NCBI RefSeq assembly: GCF_000265465.1
Contig: NC_018016.1
Coordinates: 935,501 to 999,500, forward strand
Direction: 5' to 3'
From: Ornithobacterium rhinotracheale DSM 15997
Lineage (GTDB): Bacteria > Bacteroidota > Bacteroidia > Flavobacteriales > Weeksellaceae
DNA length: 64,000 nt
Shown in pieces: positions 53,887 to 61,927 of this stretch. The notes beneath the pieces were generated by a model, which saw nothing but the letters and a program-made list of their open reading frames with translations, did no database searches and was not told where the DNA came from. The position numbers were made by a program, and so were the translations under genes. The first letter of the stretch is position 1, and each line of letters opens with the position of its first letter.

Positions 53887-55167
53887 TTAATACTCATATT
53901 TATCGCCCCAGCGGTTTTTGAGTGCTTGGCGGTCTATATTTTCGCGCTTATTGTTGCCAGGTTCATAGAGTTTAGTTCCGCTTAAATCTTCTGGCAAATA
54001 TTCTTGCGGCACAAAATTTCCATCGTAGGAATGTGCGTATTTATAATCTTTGCCATAGTCCAATTCTTTCATCAGCTTAGTAGGTGCGTTTCTCAAATGC
54101 AAAGGAACTGGCAAATCGCCTGTTTCCTCAACCAATGCCAATGCTTGATTGATCGCATGATAAGTAGAATTACTCTTAGGCGAATTGGCCAAATATACTG
54201 CACATTGCGACAAAATAATACGCGCTTCGGGGTAGCCAATCGTTGTCACAGCTTGAAAAGCATTATTGGCAAGCATCAGGGCATTTGGATTGGCATTGCC
54301 TATATCCTCGGAAGCTAAAATAAGTAATCGGCGTGCAATGAATTTTAAATCTTCGCCCCCAGCAATCATGCGAGCAAGCCAGTACACTGCTGCATTGGGA
54401 TCCGATCCACGAATGGATTTAATAAATGCCGAAATTATATCATAATGCTGTTCGCCCGTCTTGTCATAACGAGCCATATTCTGGTGAATGCATTTTTGCA
54501 CCAAATCGTTGGTAATCACAATTTCAGCATCATTTGCCACGCTGTTTATTACCAATTCCAGCCCATTGAGCACTTTTCTAGCATCGCCTCCTGAGTATCG
54601 CAATAGAGCATCGGTTTCTTTAAGGCTAATATTTTTAGTTTTAAGCAAAGCATCATGCTGAATGGCGTTTTGCATCAATTCTTCCAAATCTTTCCGATCT
54701 AGAGCCTTTAAAGTATATACTTGGCAACGGGAGAGCAAGGCAGGCACCACTTCAAAGCTTGGATTCTCGGTTGTGGCACCAATGAGCGTGATATAGCCCT
54801 TTTCCACCGCACCCAGAAGCGAATCCTGCTGAGATTTATTAAATCTATGCACCTCATCTATAAACAAAATCGGATTTTTCTCGCTGGAGAAAAGCGTTTT
54901 CTTTTTAGCTTGTTCTATCACTTCGCGCACCTCTTTCACGCCAGCGTTTATAGCACTCAGCGTGTAAAATTCCCTGCCTGATAATTCAGCCAAAAGTTGC
55001 GCGAGCGTAGTCTTTCCCGTACCAGGTGGTCCCCACAAAATCATAGAAGCCAGCAAACCATTGTCCAGCATTACTTTGATGGGCGCATTATCGCCTACCA
55101 AATGCTTCTGGTTCACATATTGCTCAAGTGTTTTAGGACGCATGCGTTCGGCAAGGGGCGTATTCAT
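53887..55167 (-). CDS. rarA: Replication-associated recombination protein A (AAA+ ATPase)
   Basis: 426 residues. The N-terminus is typical (PLAERMRPKTLEQYVNQKHL). Walker A GPPGTGKTTLAQLL, Walker B FIDEVHRFNKSQQD, and the C-terminal tetramerisation domain with NANPNALMLANNAFQAV. Related to eukaryotic WRNIP1 and to the clamp loader. Acts at stalled replication forks. Confidence 0.95.
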   Translation of the reverse strand: MNTPLAERMRPKTLEQYVNQKHLVGDNAPIKVMLDNGLLASMILWGPPGTGKTTLAQLLAELSGREFYTLSAINAGVKEVREVIEQAKKKTLFSSEKNPILFIDEVHRFNKSQQDSLLGAVEKGYITLIGATTENPSFEVVPALLSRCQVYTLKALDRKDLEELMQNAIQHDALLKTKNISLKETDALLRYSGGDARKVLNGLELVINSVANDAEIVITNDLVQKCIHQNMARYDKTGEQHYDIISAFIKSIRGSDPNAAVYWLARMIAGGEDLKFIARRLLILASEDIGNANPNALMLANNAFQAVTTIGYPEARIILSQCAVYLANSPKSNSTYHAINQALALVEETGDLPVPLHLRNAPTKLMKELDYGKDYKYAHSYDGNFVPQEYLPEDLSGTKLYEPGNNKRENIDRQALKNRWGDKYEY

Positions 55168-55762
55168 TGTGGAAAGTGTTATTAATTAAACGATGTAAAA
55201 TTGCACATTTTTACGGAATTTTACCGCATAATTTGCATCGAAGATTTTAGGGCAAGGGCGAAACAGCAATTAGGGAAAGAAGAAATAGTTTTTCACAATT
55301 TTCATTTAATACTATATAATATATTCTCTCTTTAAAATTTTTTAAAAAAGAATTACTTTTATTATTATGCCTGTGGAAATGTGGAAAACTTTGGTGAAAG
55401 AATTTGGCTAAAATCTATTTTATACAAGTTTTTAAATGGCTAAAAGTTTGTTTTTTAAACCGTTTAATCAGTTTTCAACAAATTAACAAACAAAGTGATT
55501 TTTGGATTTAAAAAATGAAAATTGCCATGCCGAAGTATTGAAATAGAGTTGATAATTTTACAATAGAAAATGAAAAATAAATTTGGAAATTATTCCTTAG
55601 CTTTGCTATTGTAATTTATTCTAAGAAATGCAAGGGAAATCTTTCATTTCTTGTTCACTTTAATTAAAAAATAATCAACAATGCGATAGTTTTTAAAAAG
55701 CACTGAACATGAATAATTTACATTAAATTTACGATTTACTAATGTTGAAAACTATAAAAATT
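55168..55762. other. Divergent intergenic region rarA / rpiB
   Basis: 595 bp, very A/T-rich. It contains one exact -7 element TAGCTTTG (55598-55605) flanked by the inverted repeat TTACAATAG (55558-55566) / CTATTGTAA (55606-55614). A hairpin follows at 55623-55652 (AAGAAATG/CATTTCTT plus an inner 3 bp). A second, weaker -7 candidate, TAAATTTA, lies at 55724-55731. No protein-coding gene or known RNA family is recognisable. Confidence 0.45.
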
Positions 55763-56197
55763 ATGAAAATTGCCATCGGATCAGACCACGCAGGTTACCC
55801 ATTAAAAGAGAAAATTAAAGAACATCTAGCTTCAAAAGGAATTGAAATTCAAGATTTTGGAGCTTTTTCAACAGAGTCTGTAGACTATCCAGACTTTGCG
55901 CATCCCACGGCTACGGCTGTTGAAAACCACGATGCCGATTTAGGTATTCTACTTTGTGGCAGTGGAAACGGCATTGCGATGACGGCGAATAAGCACCAAG
56001 GAATCCGTGCAGCCATTTGCTGGAATACAGAATTGGCAGAATTGGCACGCCAACACAATAATGCCAATATTTTGGTATTGCCAGCACGCTTTATTTCAGA
56101 AGAATTAGGCTTAGAAATCGTTGATGCCTATTTAAATGCTAGTTTTGAAGGTGGACGCCATGAGCGACGCGTAGAAAAAATCGCTTGCAGCTGTTGA
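55763..56197 (+). CDS. rpiB: Ribose 5-phosphate isomerase B
   Basis: 144 residues from the ATG at 55763 (MKIAIGSDHAGYPLKEKI); an in-frame ATG at 55742 would add 7 residues. The active site has LLCGSGNGIAMTANK with the catalytic Cys. Interconverts ribose 5-phosphate and ribulose 5-phosphate in the pentose phosphate pathway. Confidence 0.93.
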   Translation: MKIAIGSDHAGYPLKEKIKEHLASKGIEIQDFGAFSTESVDYPDFAHPTATAVENHDADLGILLCGSGNGIAMTANKHQGIRAAICWNTELAELARQHNNANILVLPARFISEELGLEIVDAYLNASFEGGRHERRVEKIACSC

Positions 56198-56218
56198 TAA
56201 CTCTATTAATTAAAGTAT

Positions 56219-56254
56219 AAAATGATTCCGAAATGCGTTTTGGAATCATTTTTT
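56219..56254 (+). terminator. Terminator after rpiB
   Basis: 11-bp perfect stem AAAATGATTCC/GGAATCATTTT with a T run, located before trmN6. Confidence 0.8.
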
Positions 56255-56275
56255 ATAGCTTAAAATCAATATTTT

Positions 56276-56980
56276 ATGTCTAAAATCTTTCATTTTAAAC
56301 AATTTGCGGTGGAACAAGAAGGTGCTGCAGCCAAAATCGGTACCGATGCGGTGTTGCTAGGTGCATGGTGTCCTGTGTTGCCAAGTTTTCAACATTGTTT
56401 GGATATCGGAACGGGCACGGGCGTCATTGCCTTGATGCTTGCTCAGCGTGGAGCCCAAGCGGTAGACGCCATAGAGCTGGATTCCGAGGCGTATAAAACG
56501 GCAAAATACAATTTTGAACAATCTCCTTGGGCAGAGCGATTAAATGTTTATAATGGTGATTTTTTAGATTTTTCGTGGGATAAAAAATATGATTTGGTGG
56601 TGAGCAATCCGCCATTTTATCAAGATTCTTTCCCGATAGATGATCATGGCAGAGCGAGAGCACGCAGCGAGGCGTTTTTGCCTTTTCCACAATTGATTGA
56701 AAAAGTAGCTTCTCTCCTATCTCCCAAGGGTGTTTTTGCTGTGATTATTCCGTATGAATATGAAACGCAGTTTTTAGAAGAATCGGCTAAAAATGGAATC
56801 TTTCCGCAAGAGATTTTGCGTGTGCGTGGCAATGCACAATCCAAAATCAAGCGTTCGTGTTTGGCATTGACTTCTCATCCTGAAAATTTAACCCAAAAAA
56901 AAATTTTCATCGAAAAAGCTCGACATGTTTATAACGAAGATTATATTTCGATCGTGAAAGATTTTTATTTAAAAATGTGA
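56276..56980 (+). CDS. trmN6: tRNA1(Val) A37 N6-methyltransferase
   Basis: 234 residues. The SAM-binding motif is DIGTGTGVIALMLAQRG and the adenine-N6 catalytic motif is NPPFY in VVSNPPFYQDSF. The N-terminus FKQFAVEQEGAAAKIGTDAVLLG is characteristic of TrmN6 (YfiC). Confidence 0.9.
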   Translation: MSKIFHFKQFAVEQEGAAAKIGTDAVLLGAWCPVLPSFQHCLDIGTGTGVIALMLAQRGAQAVDAIELDSEAYKTAKYNFEQSPWAERLNVYNGDFLDFSWDKKYDLVVSNPPFYQDSFPIDDHGRARARSEAFLPFPQLIEKVASLLSPKGVFAVIIPYEYETQFLEESAKNGIFPQEILRVRGNAQSKIKRSCLALTSHPENLTQKKIFIEKARHVYNEDYISIVKDFYLKM

Positions 56981-57072
56981 TTTCGGTAGATTTTTTAAAA
57001 TATTGAAATCTTTAATCAGAAAAAATCCCTTAAATTATGATTTTTAGCTTTGGCTAAATTCTATTTAATGTA

Positions 57073-57109
57073 AAAAGCCGTTTCGCAATCGTGAAACGGC
57101 TTATTTTTT
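57073..57109. terminator. Bidirectional terminator trmN6 / trkA-like
   Basis: 10-bp perfect stem AAGCCGTTTC/GAAACGGCTT (57075-57084 with 57093-57102), A/T runs on both sides. It lies about 100 bp after trmN6; the remaining 150 bp to the convergent gene hold only A/T-rich sequence. Confidence 0.8.
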
Positions 57110-57259
57110 AATGATTAAAAGAAAAAATGCTTAAAAATCGATTTTCTTCAATTATTTTAATTCTCGGTATGTTCAGCTATTAAAAAATGATTTAATGCTT
57201 TTAAACTTAAAATATGAGAGTTAAAAATTTAATTATTTTAAATTTAATTGCTAAAAATA

Positions 57260-57943
57260 TTAAGAATGTAGGAATTTCTCAATATCTCTGTTTTTCCCGT
57301 ACACCACGATGATGTCTCCCATGTGGAGCACTGTGTTGTTTTGTGCCACGCCATACACTTCTTTGTTCATTCTATGTCCACCAAGTGGCGAGTTGATTTC
57401 TCGTTCCTTGGCAGTGGTTAGAGCTACGAGGTTGTAATTATTTCGGAAATCGACTTCGGCAATGGTTTTTCCGTCGTATTTTTTAGGCACACGCACCTCG
57501 GTGATACTGTATTCTCGGTTAAGTTCAAAAGTTTCTTCGAGGTGTTTGTTGCTTAATTTTTTAGACCATTTACGCGCAGATTCTTTTTCTGGGCGAATGA
57601 TGGTTTCTACTCCAATGGCGTGTAATACAGTTTCGTGCACGCTGGAGATGGCACGCCCTATGATTTTTTTGGCACCCAATGTTTTAAGGTTGGCAGCACA
57701 CATGATACTGGCACCGTGCTCCTCCCCGATGGCTACTACAATCATGTCGGTATCCTTGATAGGAAGCCCGCCCAGTGTGTGCAAATCGGTGGCATCCATA
57801 CAAATGGTGTGGGTGATTTTGTCTTTATAAAAATCTACTTTTTCCATGCGATTGTCGATGGCGATTACCTCGTGCCCCATATTGGTGAGATATTGCGCGA
57901 GCGATGCGCCAAATCCTCCGAGTCCGATCACTATGTATTTCAT
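57260..57943 (-). CDS. ktrA: KtrA/TrkA-type potassium channel regulator
   Basis: 227 residues. The RCK N-domain has the nucleotide motif YIVIGLGGFGASLAQYL and an acidic end of the second strand (AIDNR). The RCK C-domain covers residues ~140-227 (ITEVRVPKKYDGKTIAEVDF). It gates a KtrB/TrkH channel in response to ATP/ADP or NAD(H). The channel gene lies 36 bp upstream in the same direction, so the two are an operon. Confidence 0.9.
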   Translation of the reverse strand: MKYIVIGLGGFGASLAQYLTNMGHEVIAIDNRMEKVDFYKDKITHTICMDATDLHTLGGLPIKDTDMIVVAIGEEHGASIMCAANLKTLGAKKIIGRAISSVHETVLHAIGVETIIRPEKESARKWSKKLSNKHLEETFELNREYSITEVRVPKKYDGKTIAEVDFRNNYNLVALTTAKEREINSPLGGHRMNKEVYGVAQNNTVLHMGDIIVVYGKNRDIEKFLHS

Positions 57944-57979
57944 ATAAAGATGTTTTTTTAGTATTAAATAAATTAAATA

Positions 57980-59725
57980 TTAGTTGATTAAAATATCCTC
58001 GGTTGGGTATTTATAACCTTTGTATTTTTCTTTTTTAAGTAATGCAATCAAGATGGAAAGCATACTCACACGCCCGATGAACATTACGCAAATTATCACT
58101 ACTTTTGAAACGCTTGAAAGTGAATCTGTTATTCCTAAGCTTAATCCTACGGTGCTGTAAGCCGAGAAACATTCAAATGCGATGGATAGTAAGCCCTTGT
58201 CGTGCTCTACACTTTCTATAATGGCAATGGCTACGCCGATTACGAATAGGGATAGCACAATGGTTGCAAATGCTCTTTTAATTGAGGTTTGAGAGATTTC
58301 TCTACGGAAAGCTTCTACTCTATCTTTACCTTTAGCTAGACTCATAAAATTAAGGATTGAAACGGCAAAAGTGCTGGTTTTGATACCACCTCCTGTGGAT
58401 CCTGGCGAAGCTCCTACCCACATGAGCAAGAAATAAACCATTAAGGTAGGGAAAGATAAATTTGCCATATCTACCGTGTTGAATCCCGCAGTACGCGGTG
58501 TTACGGAACCAAAGATGGATTCAACGATTTTTCCTTTTAAATCATAATTGCTTAAAGTGTAATCGTACTCAAAGATAAAGAATGATATAAAACCTAGAAA
58601 GAATAATGCAAATGTGGTAGTAAGCGTAATTCTGGCATTGATGCTGATGAGCCAAGGTTTATACTGAATTCTATCTCTTCGTAAAATTTTGCGGTATAAA
58701 TTTGAGATTTTGTAGACAAAATATTTATAAACATTGTACACAATTGGGAAACCTAAACCTCCAAATGTGATGAGCAATGCTATAATTAAATGCAAATCAT
58801 AATCATGTTGCACACTCGCTGAATAAAGCCCATCTGGCAGGGTAGAAAATCCTGCATTGCAGAACGCCGAAATGGAATGGAACATGGAAAAGAAAATTGC
58901 ATTTTCGTCCAAATCATTAAAACTTGTAGCAAAATAAATAAGGATTGCACCTATAAATTCAATGATTAAAGTAATGAGAACGATTCGTCTTAAGGTAGAA
59001 AATACATCGCTCAGGTTGTCGCTATTGGTAAATTCACTGAGTGTAAGGTGATTGCTATATGAGCTAGAACCTCTAAAAAAGTATGAGAAATAACTCGCAA
59101 AAGTCATGATTCCTAAACCCCCAATTTGGATTAAAACTAGTATAATTCCTTGCCCAAAATGTGTAAGCCCTGAGCTTATATCCATCACGCTTAGCCCCGT
59201 AACACACACGGCACTGGTAGACATAAAAAGTGCATCGAGATAGCTAAGTTCTACATTACTGGCTTGTGGCAACATCAATAAAAATGAACCAAAAAGAATG
59301 ATAATCAATAAACTAAATAAGAATAGCCTTGCAGGGTTGATTACATTTTTACCATAATTGATGTGCATTGCCGAAACTTCCCGCACAAAGACAAAGAATA
59401 TGGCAAATGCCCACATGGATTTATGGATCACCATGGAGCGATATAGGACATAGAAAAAGAAAATAACGCTCAGTAAATCAAAAATCTTAACCGTGAGAAA
59501 ATACTTCTTATCTGTATAAGTATGCTTTAAAATAATTGAAAAAGCACCAAAAAATACAGCCAGTTTATAAATATAATCTGCCCAGTGGTAATACTCATGG
59601 CTATGCTTAAAACCTAAATCATATATAAAAATAAGAACCGAGAGTACACTTAAATAAAAAGTGAGTTTGTATATATACTTTTTGCTCTTATTAAAAAACT
59701 CGTTAATGATTTTTATGAATTTCAT
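57980..59725 (-). CDS. ktrB: KtrB/TrkH-type potassium channel subunit with N-terminal membrane extension
   Basis: 581 residues, about 120 more than the other copy. The extra N-terminal part has about four membrane helices. The four pore loops each keep the selectivity-filter Gly: SAVCVTGLSVMD, AFCNAGFSTLP, TPRTAGFNTVD and AYSTVGLSLG. Forms a K+ uptake complex with KtrA. It is divergent from a second channel gene. Confidence 0.9.
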   Translation of the reverse strand: MKFIKIINEFFNKSKKYIYKLTFYLSVLSVLIFIYDLGFKHSHEYYHWADYIYKLAVFFGAFSIILKHTYTDKKYFLTVKIFDLLSVIFFFYVLYRSMVIHKSMWAFAIFFVFVREVSAMHINYGKNVINPARLFLFSLLIIILFGSFLLMLPQASNVELSYLDALFMSTSAVCVTGLSVMDISSGLTHFGQGIILVLIQIGGLGIMTFASYFSYFFRGSSSYSNHLTLSEFTNSDNLSDVFSTLRRIVLITLIIEFIGAILIYFATSFNDLDENAIFFSMFHSISAFCNAGFSTLPDGLYSASVQHDYDLHLIIALLITFGGLGFPIVYNVYKYFVYKISNLYRKILRRDRIQYKPWLISINARITLTTTFALFFLGFISFFIFEYDYTLSNYDLKGKIVESIFGSVTPRTAGFNTVDMANLSFPTLMVYFLLMWVGASPGSTGGGIKTSTFAVSILNFMSLAKGKDRVEAFRREISQTSIKRAFATIVLSLFVIGVAIAIIESVEHDKGLLSIAFECFSAYSTVGLSLGITDSLSSVSKVVIICVMFIGRVSMLSILIALLKKEKYKGYKYPTEDILIN

Positions 59726-59756
59726 TCCTTGCTTTGATACTGAATATTATTCTTGG

Positions 59757-59764
59757 CAAAAGTA
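59757..59764 (-). promoter_or_regulatory. -7 element for the ktrB-ktrA operon
   Basis: On the minus strand TACTTTTG, an exact TAnnTTTG match, 31 bp before the ATG at 59725. Confidence 0.5.
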
Positions 59765-59892
59765 CAATATTTAAATTGAATGCCATGATATTATATACTT
59801 TGAAATTTTATTTAATAGCTAAATAAAGATACGAGTAATTATTGTTTATAATTATTTAATTTAAGATTTTTTTTAGAAAATGGTAAAAATAC

Positions 59893-59900
59893 TAATTTTG
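59893..59900 (+). promoter_or_regulatory. -7 element for the second channel gene
   Basis: TAATTTTG, an exact TAnnTTTG match, 43 bp before the ATG at 59944. Confidence 0.5.
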
Positions 59901-59943
59901 CACCATGTTTTAAGAATAAAAACCATTTAAATAACTAGAAATC

Positions 59944-61323
59944 ATGAGAAATGAATTGGAGCCAAATGTTGCAAAAAAATCCAAATTTGGCAGTTTGTAT
60001 TTCAAGTATCGCAAATTTATTTTAAAACTTAGTCCGCAACGCCATCTCATTTTTGGATTTGCATTATACACCTTTATAGGATGGATGTTGCTCTCTATAC
60101 CCTATTTGCACAGGCAGCCCACGAGCATGCTCGATAATTTGTTCACCACCACATCTGCCATTTCCACAACGGGATTGGTTACTGTGAGCTTGTCTGATAC
60201 TTATAATGCCATAGGATTAACGGTGATTGCACTTTTGGTACAAATCGGAGGTATCGGGTACATGACGATGGGATCCTTTTTAGTAATGTCCCGAAAAAAT
60301 AAAATGAGTAATCACCAAGTGAGGATACTCACCACGGAATTTTCGTTGCCAGAAGGTTTAGAAATTAAGGATTTTATCCGTTCCATTATTGTGTTTACAC
60401 TTGTTGCCGAAACCTTAGGAGCCATTGCATTGTACTTTATTTTTGTAGATGCCAATGTGCCGCCGAGTTTTGCCATTTGGAGTAGTATATTTCACTCCAT
60501 TTCGGCATTTTGTACCGCAGGAGTAGGATTATACAACGATAGTTTAGAAAGCTTTGCTAGCAATATTCCTTTAAATATTGTAATTTCTGTTTTGTCATTG
60601 CTAGGTTCGCTAGGTTTTATTGTAGTAACCGATATTTGGAGCAGATTTAGCGGAAAAACAAATAAAATCAGTTTTACGACCAAAGTAATTGTTTTAATCC
60701 TAAGCATTTTGCTCATTGCGGGGACTCTAATGTTTTATTTCAAAGAGCCAGCGACAAGATTTAACAACGAAAATCGATTTATCACCTCATTTTTCCAATC
60801 CATGTCTGCTTTAACCACGGCAGGATTTAATACTATACCTATCTCAAATTTATCCTTGCCTTTATTGCTATTTACTATCTTTTTGATGTATATCGGAGCA
60901 TCTCCATCGGGTACTGCGGGTGGATTGAAGACTACGACGCTCACCGCTATCATTGCCATTATGTGGAGCCGATTGCGTGGAGATAAGCGTGTAACATTTA
61001 TGGGAAAATTAATCCCGATAGATAGATTATATGCAGCTACCACAGCTTTTATTTTCTATACCGCGATGATATTTTTTGTCACCTTTTTATTGTCCTTTAC
61101 AGAGAAATTCTCTTTTTCGGCAATTTTATTTGAAGCGGCATCTGCTTTAGGCACCGTGGGGCTAAGTACTGGTATCACGGGAGATTTATCTTCTTGGGGT
61201 AAATTATTGATAATTATTACTATGTTCATAGGTCGTTTAGGTGTGATTACCTTTGGAATTTCGATTTTAGCACGCAAAAAACAACTTACGATTTACAATG
61301 AAACAGAAGATTTAGCGGTATAA
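59944..61323 (+). CDS. Second KtrB/TrkH-type potassium channel subunit
   Basis: 459 residues, the classic KtrB size without the N-terminal extension. The four filter loops are TSAISTTGLVTVSL, AFCTAGVGLYND, ALTTAGFNTIPI and ALGTVGLSTGIT, each with the filter Gly. It lies 218 bp away from the first channel, divergent, with only one KtrA regulator in the window. It may share KtrA or act with another regulator elsewhere, or transport Na+ as well. Confidence 0.9.
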   Translation: MRNELEPNVAKKSKFGSLYFKYRKFILKLSPQRHLIFGFALYTFIGWMLLSIPYLHRQPTSMLDNLFTTTSAISTTGLVTVSLSDTYNAIGLTVIALLVQIGGIGYMTMGSFLVMSRKNKMSNHQVRILTTEFSLPEGLEIKDFIRSIIVFTLVAETLGAIALYFIFVDANVPPSFAIWSSIFHSISAFCTAGVGLYNDSLESFASNIPLNIVISVLSLLGSLGFIVVTDIWSRFSGKTNKISFTTKVIVLILSILLIAGTLMFYFKEPATRFNNENRFITSFFQSMSALTTAGFNTIPISNLSLPLLLFTIFLMYIGASPSGTAGGLKTTTLTAIIAIMWSRLRGDKRVTFMGKLIPIDRLYAATTAFIFYTAMIFFVTFLLSFTEKFSFSAILFEAASALGTVGLSTGITGDLSSWGKLLIIITMFIGRLGVITFGISILARKKQLTIYNETEDLAV

Positions 61324-61356
61324 AATACACTTACTTATTAAATACTTTTAATTATT

Positions 61357-61388
61357 AAAATCTACTTTCCTTGAAGGTAGATTTTTTT
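61357..61388 (+). terminator. Terminator after the second channel gene
   Basis: 12-bp stem AAATCTACTTTC/GAAGGTAGATTT with one wobble, 3-nt loop and seven T. Confidence 0.85.
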
Positions 61389-61484
61389 ATGAACGAATTT
61401 TAGCAATTTTCGGCGAAAAAATAATAACTAAATCTTTGTTTTTTAACAATTTATTCCTTTATATTTACATAAAAATTAAAAGTT

Positions 61485-61919
61485 ATGATTCAATTTTTTT
61501 CCGAAACAGAAGATTTTACTTTAGAAGATTCACAAGTTTTTGCAGATTGGCTAAATGCTTGTGCCGAGAGACATGGTTATGAGATAGAAGATATCAATTA
61601 TATATTTTGTGATGATGAGTATCTTTTAGCAATTAACCAAAAACATTTAGACCACGATTATTATACAGATATTATCACCTTTGATTATGGAGATGAGGAG
61701 GTATTGTCTGGTGATATTTTTATAAGTATAGATCGTGTTTCAGACAATGCTTTTGAATATTCTTCAGATTTTGAAGCCGAACTAGGGCGTGTTATGATAC
61801 ACGGACTTCTGCACATGATGGGTTATAAGGATAAAACTGAGGAAGAGGAACAAGAAATGAGAAATAAAGAAGATGAATGTTTACAATTAATTTTTAATGA
61901 TTCTGACGAAGAAGAGTAA
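61485..61919 (+). CDS. ybeY: Endoribonuclease YbeY (rRNA maturation factor)
   Basis: 144 residues. The metal site reads HGLLHMMGYKDKTEEEEQEM; the usual motif is HGxLHLxGYDH, so the third His is replaced by Asp or Lys as in other Flavobacteriia. Upstream VNQKHLDHDYYTDIITFDYG (here AINQKHLDHDYYTDIITF) is conserved. Takes part in 16S rRNA 3'-end maturation and ribosome quality control. The patatin-like gene follows 8 bp downstream. Confidence 0.93.
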   Translation: MIQFFSETEDFTLEDSQVFADWLNACAERHGYEIEDINYIFCDDEYLLAINQKHLDHDYYTDIITFDYGDEEVLSGDIFISIDRVSDNAFEYSSDFEAELGRVMIHGLLHMMGYKDKTEEEEQEMRNKEDECLQLIFNDSDEEE

Positions 61920-61927
61920 TTAAACGA

